From NCBI GenBank assembly GCA_023101725.1, contig JALJCO010003454.1, positions 186,001 to 250,000 of the forward strand: a stretch of 64,000 nt of DNA. The letters run 5' to 3'. The notes under the pieces were generated by a model. It saw nothing but the letters and a program-made list of their open reading frames with translations. It was not told the origin of the DNA and ran no database searches. Made by a program: the position numbers and the translations under genes. Position 1 is the stretch's first letter; the number at the start of each line of letters is the position of its first letter. Positions 1 through 12,270 of this stretch are shown piece after piece. Origin of the DNA: Atherinomorus stipes. Taxonomy: Eukaryota > Chordata > Actinopteri > Atheriniformes > Atherinidae.

Positions 1-866
1 AGTGCAGACGAGGAAATATCAGCCCAAACAAGAGGGCTTTCCAACCAGTTTCTGTGTAAATGCAAGTAAGAACCTCAATCATTCAATTTAGGTCTACATT
101 TACACACACACTAACACACACACACAGTTTAATGCTAGTACACACAGCTAACTTTCCCAGGCTCCACCCCAGGGAGCACACATCATCCAAATGGCTGCTA
201 TGGAGCTGTGATTTTTAGCAGAACAGTTTCTTTTTTCCCCCTCTCTCTCTCTCTTTTTTTTGTTTTTAACCGAGACAACTATTTTTAGAGATGGATGAAA
301 TTATTAAACCCCCTTCAAAATACACACACATTCTTCATCCTCCTCCTCTTCATTTCCCCTAACCCCTCCCTTTCTCTCCTCCTGTTGTACTTTGACCAAA
401 AAAGTCAGAGACTGCAGCATTTTTCCTTGTCAGACACAGACCGTCTGGACGTTAAGTTGAAGACAGAGGAGGCTATATTTACAGCCTGACCTCACCCCAA
501 ATACATACACACACACACACACACACACAGACACACACATAGAGCTTTAACATGGTTGGGGATGACGCAGAGATGACCGCACCTTGGCGTTGTCTGTTTC
601 ACTCTAACCATGTTCCTGCTGGCCAGGCCTCACACTGTGGTCAACTTCAAAGGATGCTACGGCAGAGGTCACAGAGGCTGACAGCTGGAGGCAGATTTCT
701 GTCAATCATAGCAAGTCCAAAAACCTTTCCTCTCTATTTGCTTCTTCTCATTAGTTTACAAATGAGTTCATGATCTAAAGTTAGATTACAACACAAAGAT
801 TGTCACAAGTTCATGATGCAAGGATGTAGTCGGCTCTTTTTAGAAAGCAAAGCTTTAAATTCACTA
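1..866. other. Non-genic stretch with CA microsatellites
   Basis: I see no gene here. The stretch holds short CA repeats near 103-127 and a longer one at 503-540, a CT/T-rich tract near 230-270, and otherwise unique-looking AT-rich sequence. Short open frames at 295-489 and 552-773 have no recognisable domain and no splice or initiation context beyond chance. Confidence 0.6.
503..540. repeat. CA/AC microsatellite
   Basis: An almost uninterrupted AC dinucleotide run, with one cag break near its right end. Such runs are very common in fish intergenic DNA. Confidence 0.9.
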
Positions 867-1968
867 AGGGTGCATTCACACCAGGATAGCCTGGGGACTC
901 GGTCCGATTGGGCGGAGATTTCAGGAAAGATTTGCACTTTTCTTTACTTCAGTTTACGTTCAAACTGCAGTAAGTGAAGCTGACCCAGCCACCTGGCTAA
1001 ACCAGTGTAGTTACAACAACTGCCCACTAGGGGGCGACAGTCTCCATTCAGCCACTGAACGATGATGAAAAGCAGGAAGAAGAAGAAAACCGGACTCTGT
1101 GATAAAAGTGGAAACCTTTCTGCTTCTTATTATTAGGCTACTCCATCTTTGTCTACATGTTTTCCAATTGTTTATTGTTGTTGTTGTTTTGACCTCGGCT
1201 TCTTCAGACATACGCTGTTTACTTTGTTTTTCCACCAACCCAAACGATAATCTAGATCGCCGTTAATAGTGGAAAACAGTACAAAGAATATTCTAGGGGG
1301 TTTTGTTTGCTTGTCTATTTTTACAAATTGTTTCCAAATAACAACAAAAAAAGTCTCTAATCTACCCCAATTCCTCCTGCTTCTTCTTCTACTGCTTTAT
1401 TACGGTCGAGAAACATCACTTTCCTTAGGTGCGCTGGATGTCGATGTGCTGGAGAGTCCGTTTGCAAGTGAACCGCCGAAACCACCGGCTTTCAGAGGAG
1501 TGTTTGTTGAACATCTAACAGACACATTACTGCCACCAGGTGGAAGGAAGCTGCGTTGCAACGAAGCTTTTTGATGATAACGGCAATATTTCTGGCATCT
1601 TCAACTGATGCGTTACACCGTCCCACGGCCTTTGTGGTACTTGTGGCCGTAGGTGCAAAACCAAATGTTTTTATTTTGCAGCCCCCTAGGTAAGGCTTGA
1701 GGCCCAAGCAGGGGCCACAGCCCCATGGTTAAGAATTACTAATCCAGATCATGTGGAATTCATCAACAGCTGATTGCTGACTGATGTGCAATGACTGGAC
1801 TCCACATGTTTGATAAATTCAGATTTTCAGGCGGACCAGAGTTCGCTTCTTTGGTCCACACCAGAGTACGGTTGCTGTTCAGACTGCGCCAAACAAAGCA
1901 GGCTATTCGTGGAATCCGACGAGGGTCCGTTTGAAGCAGACCAAACAGCCAGAGTGTGAACGCACCTT
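867..1968. mobile_element. TA-flanked MITE, first copy of a two-copy family
   Basis: The ends are inverted repeats: the left reads AGGGTGCATTCACAC and the reverse complement of the right reads AAAGGTGCGTTCACAC. Both are bordered by TA (865-866 and 1969-1970), the duplication expected of Tc1/mariner or ISL2EU-type elements. The roughly 1.1-kb interior has no transposase frame, so this is a non-autonomous element. A second, truncated copy of its left half lies at 24915-25165 and shares the GGGGGCGACA-type motif about 160 bp from the end. The superfamily assignment is inferred from the TA duplication only. Confidence 0.75.
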
Positions 1969-3266
1969 TACTGTTTGTTATCAAAAACCGTTTCAAGTAA
2001 TGGGATATAAAAACAGAGCCATTTATTCACTACACTCAACAGTTAGATGGAAAGACTGATAAAAACTCCTGCATCTGTGTTTTCAGCAGGAAGCTTGAGC
2101 TGGGGAGCTATTACTTCAGCTTCAGGATGATGACTGAGAGCACATGAGTCATGAGAGCCTTAATCTACCCAAAGTTCAGATGCAATGTGCCTACAAACAT
2201 TCACCAACAGTTACATGCTACAACTATTTAGTGGAAAATGTAGGGAGTTTGAACTTTCCCGATTCTTGTCAGGCTGAAGCTGCCAGCTGTGCTGCTCAGA
2301 GACTAATGGCTGTACTTACCACCTGAATCTGGCACTCTTATGCAGTTTTTACTCTAAAAATAGAGTTCAACCAGTTTTTGAAATGTGGGTAAAAGCCAGC
2401 AACAAATCAAATCCTTTCCCACTGATTAATAATAATATTGTTTACTCTGAATGGTCTGTACGGTCCCTACATGCTGTCTCTGAGTATGCTTGGAAAAGGA
2501 ATGTACGCACAGACAACATGAGGGGATGGTATAACACTGTGGTCTACGATTGGACTAGTTTATTATTTTTGACTGAACTGCGGACGTCAGCAAACAGTAG
2601 AACTGAGAGCAAGTTTCCAGCTGTTCTGCAGAGAGATGAAAATCAGTCCATCTCTTTTTGTCTGGAAGCTGTTGTCAGTTTCAGAGCCTCTGTGTGAGAT
2701 GTTTTAAGGAAAAGTGAGTTGTGGCCACGAATAAAGCAAATAAATTGACAGATGCGTCTTTATGGAGGAACAAATATGCTACAACCATAATAATAATAAT
2801 AACACTAAAAAAAAAAATCAGATTTTACAAACCTGCTGACCTTGCTCTAAAGTGGGATTGGTCACTTGGGATAACCAATCACAAGCTTTTTACAGGTCGA
2901 TACAGGGGGCCAATTGACAGGACTGAATTGAACTCAATAGATTCTGAAGGGTTGGTGGGGCTTCAAATCTGGATTCTGCTACCGTGATGCAACACATCAG
3001 TCCATGAACTGCAAATCTCAAAGAATGAGGTGAGATTGTGGCCGTCGGCCTCCTCATTTATTTTTAAATTTTCATGTGTTGACCTAGATAGTGACAATTA
3101 TGCATCTCTGTGGCTTAATATCTATTTAAAAGTAGAATTTTATAATTATCACCAACAAAAATGCCAGAGGCTACAAGTCTTACCATTAATGGCCTGACAG
3201 CTTGAGGTAAGTTGGCGTTTTAAGATTGGATAAGACATCAGATCTAAAGTTGTTTCAGAGCTTACG
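1969..3266. other. Non-genic stretch, nothing recognised
   Basis: AT-rich sequence without a recognisable gene or clear terminal repeats. The open frame at 2383-2697 (104 codons) has no domain I recognise, no splice context and ordinary composition, so I treat it as chance. Confidence 0.5.
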
Positions 3267-3776
3267 GTGCGTTCCAGTTGTCTCGGGATTCCAAGCATAC
3301 ACGAGTTGGTGACGTCATTAGCAGGTATTTTGCATTCCGGTTGCACCAACTCGGGGAAAAAAAAACATCTCCACAACAGGCTATTTGTGAGGAAGAACGG
3401 CTAAAAATTAACAAATTTCTAGCCAGAAAAATAACACAGACGTTATAACATGATCATGACAACAGCCAATTTCATTGTGTTTGTTAATAAACAACACATA
3501 CAGGTGAATACACCTGTATTCACACTGCGTTTTAAAGAAAATAAGTGAGACCTTAAAATTCAATAACAACTTGGTGCTGTTTACACTTGAAACTTATAAA
3601 TAGAAGATATCTTATATAGAAGTTTAATAAACAACAATGGTACTGGATGCAGCCATCTTTAAATCTACAATCTGGGTCCACTGCAAATTATGAGCTCTCG
3701 GAAAAACGAGTTCATAACGTCACTAACTCGGAAAATTACCTTGGAAGAACGAGTTCCAAGAAAACTGGAACACACT
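3267..3776. mobile_element. Foldback-type MITE, about 510 bp
   Basis: The left end reads GGTGCGTTCCAGTT. The right end is its near inverse (AACTGGAACACAC), so the outer 13-14 bp pair. Subterminal sequences also pair: ACGAGTTGGTGACGTCATTA on the left corresponds to the inverse of the TGAACTCG/AACGTCACTAACTCG region on the right. There is no coding capacity. A target-site duplication is not clear, so the superfamily is left open. Confidence 0.6.
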
Positions 3777-3944
3777 ATCATACCTGAGGTTACGACTAGT
3801 TCTTTAAACCAATGTCAATTTTCATCTTTTAAATGGATATATCTTGAGCCTGGGAGACAAGTCAAACCTTTAAACACCTACTTTTTCTCTTTGCAAACTG
3901 ATGCTTAGATTAAAGAGGAATGTTGCATCACTGCAGTATGTGTT

Positions 3945-4625
3945 AAAACCAGACTGTAAAAATTATGGACGAATCTTCCATTCACATGACTCCTTGGTTT
4001 CTGAAGAGCTGAAATTAAGCTCATTGGGATGTTCCCACTGTCGCCATTTTGGCCACGTCGCATGTGTCGTCACACCCGAAAATTAAAAAATGGGCAAAGA
4101 GAGGGGGCTGTGAGAGTCAGGTCAATGATTGACAGCCAATGAACTCTAAGATAAGAGCTAACTGAGCTAACCCGGAGCCAACAGGAACTAACAGACATAA
4201 GCGGGCTAAAGCTAAGGCACGATAGCTGCCTAAAAACCACGGTTGTGCCATTCTGCTAGTGGCTGACGCCTCCGTAGGATCTAGACACCAGCGCTAGCGC
4301 CGGCAGCCAATCTGCCACCTGTCAATCAAAAAGATGTGCCTCCTAATTATTCGTAATTTAAAGATTAAATAACATCTAATCAAAAAAACAAAAAACAAAA
4401 TCAACCTGTTCACAGTTGACATGAAGGAAACCTTGATTATTAAACCTAAAATGGTTTTCTGAACCAGGTTGTAAACATGTTGAATCTGCTGTAAATTCGT
4501 TTATTTCTGCTGTAAATTGATCTTTTTAGCATGGGAAACTATGGGGATTGACTCCGTTTTGCAGCGAGCCCCTTGCAGATGAGGGGTCAACTGCAACTTT
4601 TGGCATTTCCACATCAGCTTCACTT
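3945..4625. repeat. Probable fish interspersed repeat, unclassified
   Basis: The segment starts with ACTGTAAAAATTATGGACG and ends with a GGGAAACTATGGGG-type motif. Both resemble a repeat family I associate with percomorph fish genomes. It is relatively rich in GC and CpG compared with its flanks. Terminal repeats are not obvious and there is no open frame. The call rests on resemblance alone. Confidence 0.35.
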
Positions 4626-7189
4626 TTCTCCGCCAGAGTTTAATGCTTGGTTAAAACTCAATCATTCCCAAGGACTTTGGATCTTTTTCTACTACAATGT
4701 GCTAATGAGCTGTAAATAACAGATATCTGGGCTGAAATGGTAAAAACATTGTTGTGGGTTGTTAGTGTTGTCTGAATGCTCCCCATGCAAAGAAAATATT
4801 TGTATCTGAAAGATGTTGCTCTTAAAAAATGAGACATTGGGATGACCTGTATGAATAAAGGTTCAATAAAACTAAAATAATAATAATATCCAAACTCTTC
4901 TTGTGAGTCTTGGCTGTGATACTCCTGCCAAGTTTGATGCAGATAACACAGAGATTTTTGGTGGGTCTTTTGTGCTTTGCAATATTCTCCCACAGAAAAT
5001 CAACCTGAGCACACAGACACTGAAAATAACTATGGGTGCACACAACTTTCAAATAATCATAGATGATAAGCACTTTGTGGAAGGCCAAGAATGAACTGGA
5101 TGGAAGTTTATGTTTCCCACTTCAATCATACATGTAAACCTGGCAGGTTTGTTTAGGTGGTTGGTAAAACAAACAAAGGATACAGTTTTTGCAACAGCAG
5201 AAAATCTCCCCTGAGAGCATTCCACTGTATAACTCCTCTCTGTTTACATAAAATGACAGTAGAATTGCAGACTTTGAATTCTGGACTTTGTGATGGGGTT
5301 TTCTTGGTCTATAAAGCAAGAATAACAACTTTGACCTTTTTTAAAATCCACACTTTACCTCAAGGCTTTCTCCTGGCCTATGCAAACAACTGCATTAGCA
5401 GATGCACTTGGGAGGTTTGATAGCAAATGCTGCTGAAGTGATAAAATTAGACATCCCAAGGAGGATGTAAAAAAGAAATGGAAACTAGAATTCCTTACAC
5501 CACATCGAACTAATTACCTCCTCATCCATCAAGCCTGCACCCACTCCTGTGATACTATCTGTGAGTATGTACGTCTAAACATAGCGACATGCATGGGGAA
5601 GTCCACTTACTCACAAACACACACACGCAGACACACTTGAACTTAACGGTGACCTCTCGCTGTATGAACAGTTAAACAATCTTTCCATGTTTTCACCAGA
5701 GGAATGGGTCTCATAAAGATCGTCATTCACTATTTAAGCATAAAACACACATTGCAAAGTAAATTGCCCATGCATGCACACAAAGGCACACACACACCTA
5801 CACACACACAGGTTGGGCTAAGTGCCATGTAATGAGGACAGAGCTGCTGATTCTTGGAGCTTGGCGATAGCGTCATTTTTACACCGTGAGAACATGAGAA
5901 ACACATTTCTCAAAGGAGTCTTCTCATTGGTTGTGGGTGTGTTACCATTTTTGGGGGGAGAGGGGGGCAGAAATACATGTCCACACACAAATCAGTGACT
6001 TAACATTAAATTTAGCAGCTGCAGCCCAATCTGTTATAGCTGGGTTATAAATAGGGGGAGCAGAGGGTTTAAAAAGTGGCTTCGGATTTTCGGGTCTTTA
6101 TTTAATGTCAGTTGGTGCAAGCACATGAGGAAATAGATGCATATATACACACACATCCTAATCTGTCAGAGAGGGAGAGTATCAGTAGCAGAGGAATGAG
6201 TGATGCTGGGCCAGAAAAGCTCTTTATTTATTTAGCCCTGTTTGAAAAGGCAGGAAGAAAAACAAGCACAAGCTTGAGGAGGAGGAAGATGTGAAGTCTG
6301 CCTCCCGGCTTCACAGACCCATCCACTGTTTAGGTTTACTTATACATCTTTCACCGTACACCACATAGGGTAAGCAGAATGTACTGTAATGTCATCGAAC
6401 TTCCTCCTGGAAGGAGCCAATCTGCAGAGAGATGGAGTTTGTGAAGTGGTTGGAGAAGAATTTAGAGGGGGATGTGGACTGTGGTAGAACGGGGGAGCAA
6501 ATAACTCATAAATATATAAGTCCTGTTCATGTTGGAAGAAAAGGCCGTTTAGGGGATTGTTGATGGATAATTTATAAGCATTTATTATTCTATCATTCAT
6601 TTGGGAAGAAAAAGTTGAATTCACAGTCAGACGTTCTCAAATAAGCAATATTTCCTATTTACTTTTGAATAAAATAATGAGTAAATGTTAGTTTGAAATG
6701 GGAACTTAAAGAATGTAATTTTAGTTCAAATTAAACAAACAAACGCATACTTTAATATAAATATGAAATATAAAGTATGATGTAATTCAGTAAATCTATG
6801 TGTTTATCTTAAATAAACAGGGAAATAAATGAACCTCACAACTGAGAGTAGTGCTTTTAAGTCGTATTGAAGTAGATAAAACTTTGTTTTGCAGACTTCC
6901 AGGGACTGAAACTGCCTTGGAGCCCCCCAGGGCCGACAGACCACAGTCAAGACAAGAACTGCTTTGCTTTACCATTTTACACCTTTGTCATAACAAATAA
7001 AGTTTCAAATTAAACTGAATAAAATAATCCAAAATAGAGAAAAAAGAATAAATAATAAATTTAAAAAAATAGATTAACAAATATAAAATAAAAAAATAAG
7101 ACAAAAATATATCAAACTGAACAAATAAATAGATAAATAATAAAAGGTTCTAAATTAGTGGATTGAAGTTAACTTGAATTCAAGTGAAG
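4626..7189. other. Non-genic stretch with simple repeats
   Basis: No gene is recognised. CA-rich patches occur near 5616-5635 and 5775-5812, and the right end (about 6960-7150) is an A-rich, T-poor simple region. The overlapping minus-strand frames at 4658-4993 and 4822-5088 have no recognisable domain. Confidence 0.5.
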
Positions 7190-7826
7190 AGGCTGCAGAC
7201 CGTGTCAAGTTCCAGGCTCTCCACATCACATCTGACCTGACCCGGACCCTGGACACCCGGGAAGTTAAAATGAGCTGGACTCTCCTCTGCAGTCCTCTAA
7301 CGTGTACAAAGCCACATCAGTGCACATCCTCTGCCTCAGCACGACAGTGCGGTACAGCAGCTGGACAACACAGAAGGACTTGGGCCGGCTGGTTAAACCG
7401 GCCCGGGGGATTGTGGGATGCCCTCTCCCAGATCTGGTGGGTCCAGGAGGCCAGACGCATTGCTGCAGATCCCACCCAGCCAGCCAACGCACTCTTTGTA
7501 CTGCTTCTTTTTGGGAAACAGTACAGGGACATAAAAACTTGCACTACCAGACTCAAAGACAGCTTCTCCCCCAGAACTGTGACATCCGTCCCCCACTTGC
7601 AGACTCACAAGAACCCACTAAATAACCTGTTTGCTTGTCTACATCCTGAGAATTGGCAGTCTGCACTTTCATTGCTTGCACATCTGTAAACTGCTAGTAT
7701 ACTGGTTGTTGCTGTGTTTATCATTTAGTCTGTGTAATTTGCATATCTTTTAAATTCTCTTTGTTACGAGAACTACCAAATGTAAATGATATGCAATGAC
7801 AACGAATAATTCTTGATTTTGAAACA
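7190..7826 (+). pseudogene. Decayed non-LTR retrotransposon 3' end (jockey-superfamily, Rex1/CR1-like)
   Basis: Read across two frames, the conceptual protein matches the C-terminal tail that follows reverse transcriptase in jockey-superfamily fish LINEs. It has a VKFQALHITSDLT-like block near 7206, then RGIVGCPLPDL in one frame (about 7410), then ARRIAADPTQPANALF and YRDIKTCTTRLKDSF in another frame (7450-7570). The change of frame near 7440 shows at least one indel, and the reverse-transcriptase core is missing. The segment ends in an AATAATTCTTGATTTTG-like stretch, consistent with the short-repeat tail of such elements. The clade assignment (Rex1/CR1) is inferred; the LINE origin is firmer. 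It ends 5 bp before a Tc1-derived MITE. Confidence 0.7.
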
Positions 7827-7830
7827 TTTA

Positions 7831-8085
7831 CAGTCATCCTTAAAATTATTCATGCCCTCAAATTAAAGCAGAAAAAAAATGATCTGTCGGTGAAATAAGC
7901 TGAAACTGACAAAACTAATAATAAATAAAAATTCTATAAAAAATCATGGCATTGATTTTGATTTGTGGTTTAACAGAAATATAGAAAACAAATACACACA
8001 CAAAAAATAGAACAAGTAAACACCCATGATGGAGCTCATGTTGGTCCATTGTTCATGAGAAACGTGCTTTAATATGTCTGGACAG

Positions 8086-8125
<40 letters not shown>

Positions 8126-8298
8126 ATTATTATTATTATTATTTTCAACCATAATTCAAAACCAACATTTTAATTAATCAATTTACAATTTTGTAAATTT
8201 TTATTTCTTATTAGTTTCTTTAGTTTCCTGTTATTTGAATTACCGTTGTAATTTTAACTTTTTCTTTAATTGGAGGGTAATAATTTTGAGGATGACTG
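7831..8298. mobile_element. Tc1-derived MITE, family A copy 1
   Basis: Terminal inverted repeats begin CAGTCATCCTTAAAATTATT on the left and close with the inverse GAGGATGACTG on the right. TA flanks both sides (7829-7830, 8299-8300), as expected of Tc1/mariner insertions. The interior carries no intact transposase, though it includes a GTTGGTCCATTGTTCATG stretch shared with the copies at 32429 and 39973. An ATT microsatellite (about 8090-8143) has expanded inside it. Confidence 0.85.
8090..8143. repeat. ATT trinucleotide microsatellite
   Basis: About 17 units of TTA/ATT with one interruption (ataatt), located inside the Tc1-derived MITE. Confidence 0.9.
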
Positions 8299-9732
8299 TA
8301 TATACTCCAGAGGTTCATGATTCTGTATCTCTGCAAACAGGAAATAACCCAACATTACAACATCAGTCGGTCCATCCTTGATACCTTATTTATCAAAGAT
8401 TAAAATCTAAGATATAACCTTATTGCTATCCTCGTCATCTCACAGATTAGGCTTCAAAAAGAATATACAAATAGTCAACCTTTATCAAATTGTCTAAAAA
8501 TTTAAAATTCATGAACTAATTATAGGTTTTATCTTAGATCTAGCCTGTATTCATCCTCTCAATACACAAATATACTTTCAAATGTATTATTTTAATCAAT
8601 ATAGCTTTACATGAAATTTAATAGAAATTGGATTAGAATGAGAGTTTCATTGCATTTTTCCAGATTTTGATAAACTTTTCATGCCATCAAGGAAATCGCA
8701 AACTTCACAATATGCATCCACAAAATCCAACTTTGGTTTCCTCCCCTCCTTTCACAAGGGTTCATAAATCAGCAGTATTCTGGGACAACAAATGGAGCCC
8801 CAAGTATTTGGAGAGTGGAGATAACACCATGCATGACACAGGAAGTAATTATTATCATGTTACATTTCATCCTATCAGGCGGTGGGATGTGAATGGCTGC
8901 AACAACAACTCTGACAGAGGAGGTATAGACAGTTTGTGGGAGTTGTATTTTTAGACTTTCCACAATTTCTGAAAAGAGATAACTCCATGGGAAACTGGGA
9001 TCACACAGACCAGATGAACAGATCAGAGATGTCTGTAAGACAAAGAAAAGAGAGAGGACCTGGAGATTCAGGGAAGAGTTAAGAATAGATTAGCTGTTTT
9101 TCCTTCCTCTGAGGTTTAAGTGAGAAAGCAGAGGCAGGGTGGAAAGGAGGGGGTGGAGAGCACACTGTATGGGTGTCGAGTTGTCTTTGTGAATTGAATT
9201 TCCAGACTTCCTCAATGGTTTGAGTTGAACTCTGACCGAGAGACACATGACCCGTGACCCTGGAGGTTGACAGCAGAAGCAGCTCTGCTACAAAGAGACT
9301 CTGTTTACACTGTAAACTGCCCCGATCGCAGATTGTTCTCTGAAATGCTCCATCGCTTTTCATCTGCCACTCAGGACAATGCTGGTCTTCCTCCTCCCAA
9401 CTGGATGGACGTTTGAATGTACATGTCCGTGTCAGGCTCAGTCTCTCTGGACTGCCTGTCCAGCCACAGTGATTTCATCTCAGATGCTATCTGCTTGTTT
9501 ACGCTTTCTCTGCTCCCCTGTGGCCGCTGCAGTGTGTACAAACTGGACAGCTAAGAGCAGGTGTATTTATGAGATACAGAGGAAATTCAAAAGTGCTGAA
9601 TTTCTGGTGTTTCAGTGTTGACTCACAATTAACTTAGTGTTGTTATTAATTGTTGAACACAATTAACTCTGTTGTGGTGAACAATTATGGCTGTGTGGGG
9701 GTAATATCATGGGGCAGTAATGTTTAACACTT
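8299..9732. other. Non-genic stretch, nothing recognised
   Basis: No gene, RNA or clear repeat boundary is visible. The frames at 8667-8954 and 9079-9363 show no domain, and the two strands give comparable spurious frames. Confidence 0.5.
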
Positions 9733-10240
9733 AGGGAGCCAAAAGCCCGTTTCCACTGCCGTTTTCGTAACCCTTCCACACGGCACAGCACGCTTTATTC
9801 GTGTTTCCTCTGAGAAAACCTGTTACGAGCCGTTATGATTTTCCGCACCCGTTTTTAGAGCTAGCTCTAACCTCGCTGAACCTACACAAAACGTGACATA
9901 CCTGACAGCTCCCCACTGATTGGTCAAAGGAAACTGTTGTCATATGCGTCATACATGTTTCGCCTCTTCTAAAAATATCTGGCTCTGTTTTAGGTGACTA
10001 CAAGCCACAGAGAAAACAACAACAGCAGTAACACCGCAATATCATCCAATGCCTCCGCTGTTGTTTTTACGTTACTGACCACCGCGTGGCACGGCAGTGG
10101 CGTCACGGCAGTCTCAACCGCGCCTACTCCACCACGCCAACTCCACCGCGCCTACTCCACCGCGCCTACTCCACCACGCCTACTCCACCACGCCTACTCC
10201 ACCCACTTCCAGGTAGTAGACTACTGCTTCTCTTGTGTGG
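9733..10240. repeat. Probable MITE left end, right boundary uncertain
   Basis: The left end, AGCCCGTTTCCACTGCCG, resembles the hAT-like 'tttccacc' ends such as the one at 22289, and the interior is GC/CpG-rich compared with the flanks. I cannot find the matching inverted right end, so this may be a truncated copy. It includes the 14-bp minisatellite at 10122-10204. Confidence 0.4.
10122..10204. repeat. 14-bp minisatellite, six copies
   Basis: Six tandem units of consensus GCCTACTCCACCAC, with single-base variants (gccaact, accgc). Because 14 is not a multiple of three, the repeat shifts frame in every unit and produces proline- and histidine-rich shadow frames on both strands. Confidence 0.9.
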
Positions 10241-12019
10241 AAAACAAAAACCGTGCTGGTCGTCTTTAGCGTGTAGTGCTGTACTGTGCTGGATCGTGCC
10301 CTGTGCAGCTGCTTCCAATCTACTTCCGACCCATGGGACCTTAAAATATGAATGGGAGTCAATGGGGGGGCAATAGGGGTGAATTCCAGTTCCCCCCTTA
10401 GCCCTAGCCCTTTGTTTTGCACATTCATGTGAAGGGGTAGTGGTGCCCGATTCTGGTTCAGATCGAGGGGGAGGGGGAAGTGGTAGGGCTATCAGGCCCC
10501 CAAAATGGAGATTTTCCAGGTACACACTAGAAAACGAGTGGTATAATATTACCCACAATTTCACGCAAAATAGCAAGGAGATCAGTAGCAGCAGCCAAAG
10601 AAGCTCCCAAATGGGAGTATATTTTTGTAAATAAAATATGAAAATCACTATCTTGAAGGTAGAAGCCGAAGTTTCACCCCTAAAAATAAATGCTAGACTT
10701 GTGCAAGTGACCTCCGCACCTTCGGGCCTCTACTCTCTCGTGTCAGTGAGTTAGTTAGCAACTCTCTTTACCTCTGTCTGAATTTCACTTTTCCCCTTTG
10801 TTCCGGTGTTTCCAGGACGTGTCTGGGTGAATCTTTTGCCAGCCAATGACAGAGCTAAGGGCGTAGCGCTGTGTAGGGATAAACTCGTCGAGGGTATGAG
10901 GCCAGTTACTCAAAAAAAAGAGAGAATTGAAAGACCCAGCGGTGAAAAACTCTGCAGTGAAAGGAGCTTGGGATCGTGCACGTTGGAAAACCAGGGTTAA
11001 TATTGGTTTGGCTTTTACCTGCTTCCGAGCTTTGAAGGAGATGCTTGAAGCTGAATAGGCTGAAGAACGATGCGGCCATTAGCCCGATGGGAGGGGCTCT
11101 GAGTTTGAATAGCGTTTACAAACAGAAATGTTGGGGAAACTCCGGACTCCAGGTTTAAGGTTGCTTTAATGTATTAGACAGTTTTATTAAAAATCTGAAA
11201 AAATAGCAAGTTTCGTAAAGTTACGTGCATCTGCTCATGTCTGTAATTAAACGTTTACGTTAAGCTTGAGTTTTATTTTTACATTGGACCAAAGCCGAAA
11301 AATAATCAAATCACCCAGGAGAGGGAGATTATTGCTGCTGCAGACGGCATTGCGAATTCTTCTGGAAACAGCCCTGATGCGAGTTTACTGCGCCACGGAC
11401 GACTACTGGTGATGTATGAAGATTTTGAAGTGTTGTCTCATTTTTTTAGAGAAATAATTCAATCCAACTTGAAACATTTTATCTTTTCCTTTGCACAAAA
11501 ATTCCCTTGACACCCCCCCCCCCCCCCCCCTCCGTACACACACAAAGAAAAACAAACAAAAACAAACAAAAAAAACCCAATAATTTTCCATCGCCGCTTT
11601 TTCAAGAAATTATAACAATAAGTTTCATTTTGGCAAACAACTCCAGTTGGTGAACTTTTAACACAGATTTGGTGTCACTATTATCCATCTTCGTGTTACA
11701 GTTTAACATTTTAAGAGTTAGTTAACCAACACTGGCACAGTGTTAGTTATTTAACACTTTGAAAACTTTGAATTTAACACTTTTCAGAGGTTTGCATATA
11801 AGCCTTGGGCAATTTGCTGTGTACTAATGTGTGTAGGCGACACTAAAGCATACCAGTTTTGTTTTTTATAGAGCCTGAATCCCACCTTCTCCTCCTCCCA
11901 CTCGGTTCTAAACTGCAGGTGGAAGAGCAACTCCTCCCACATTGAAAAGAAGGGTGCAGGCAGTCGCTTGGCCTGTAAACTTTAATAGTATTTTGTCACA
12001 TATTTAAGAAAGCTGTTAG
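10241..12019. other. Non-genic stretch with low-complexity tracts
   Basis: No gene is recognised. The 160-codon minus frame at 10166-10648 is partly the minisatellite read backwards and has no domain. Around 10380-10500 is a patch rich in CCCTAGCCCT and GGGGGAGGGGG. The poly-C tract at 11513 lies here. Confidence 0.45.
11513..11530. repeat. Poly-C tract (C18)
   Basis: Eighteen consecutive C residues, followed by an A-rich AAACAAACAAA-type tract. Such tracts are prone to length error in sequencing and can form i-motif or G-quadruplex structures. Confidence 0.9.
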
Positions 12020-12270
12020 TTTATTTATAGACAGCCAGGGGCCACGGAGGATTGGTGGGCTGACGTCGAAACAAAAGCCATGTTGGATTAATTAAGCTGT
12101 ATGGGAGAGAGTGCAGGGCCACGAGGCTGGGAATCTATGCCTTTGTGAATGGAAGGTCATTTACCATTTTCATGAGATCAATGCCCGCCCTGCTGCAGAA
12201 ATGCATTATATTTGCTTTGAATCTGGGAATTTTCCCTTCATTAATTATTGACCTTGTGATTGTCTTTTTT
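12020..12270. promoter_or_regulatory. Candidate conserved noncoding element
   Basis: This non-repetitive block has a moderate base composition unlike the low-complexity flanks. It contains homeodomain-type cores (GGATTAATTAAGC near 12086 and TCATTAATTATTGACC near 12238), no open frame of note and no transposon ends. That is the usual look of vertebrate developmental enhancers. The call is inference from composition and motifs only; no alignment was possible. Confidence 0.3.

Noticed and set aside
7174..7689. 171-codon plus frame as a host gene
   Set aside because: Its blocks match the tail of a LINE ORF, and the true protein changes frame within it.
10166..10648. 160-codon minus-strand open frame
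   Set aside because: Part of it is the 14-bp minisatellite read in reverse; the rest has no domain or splice context.
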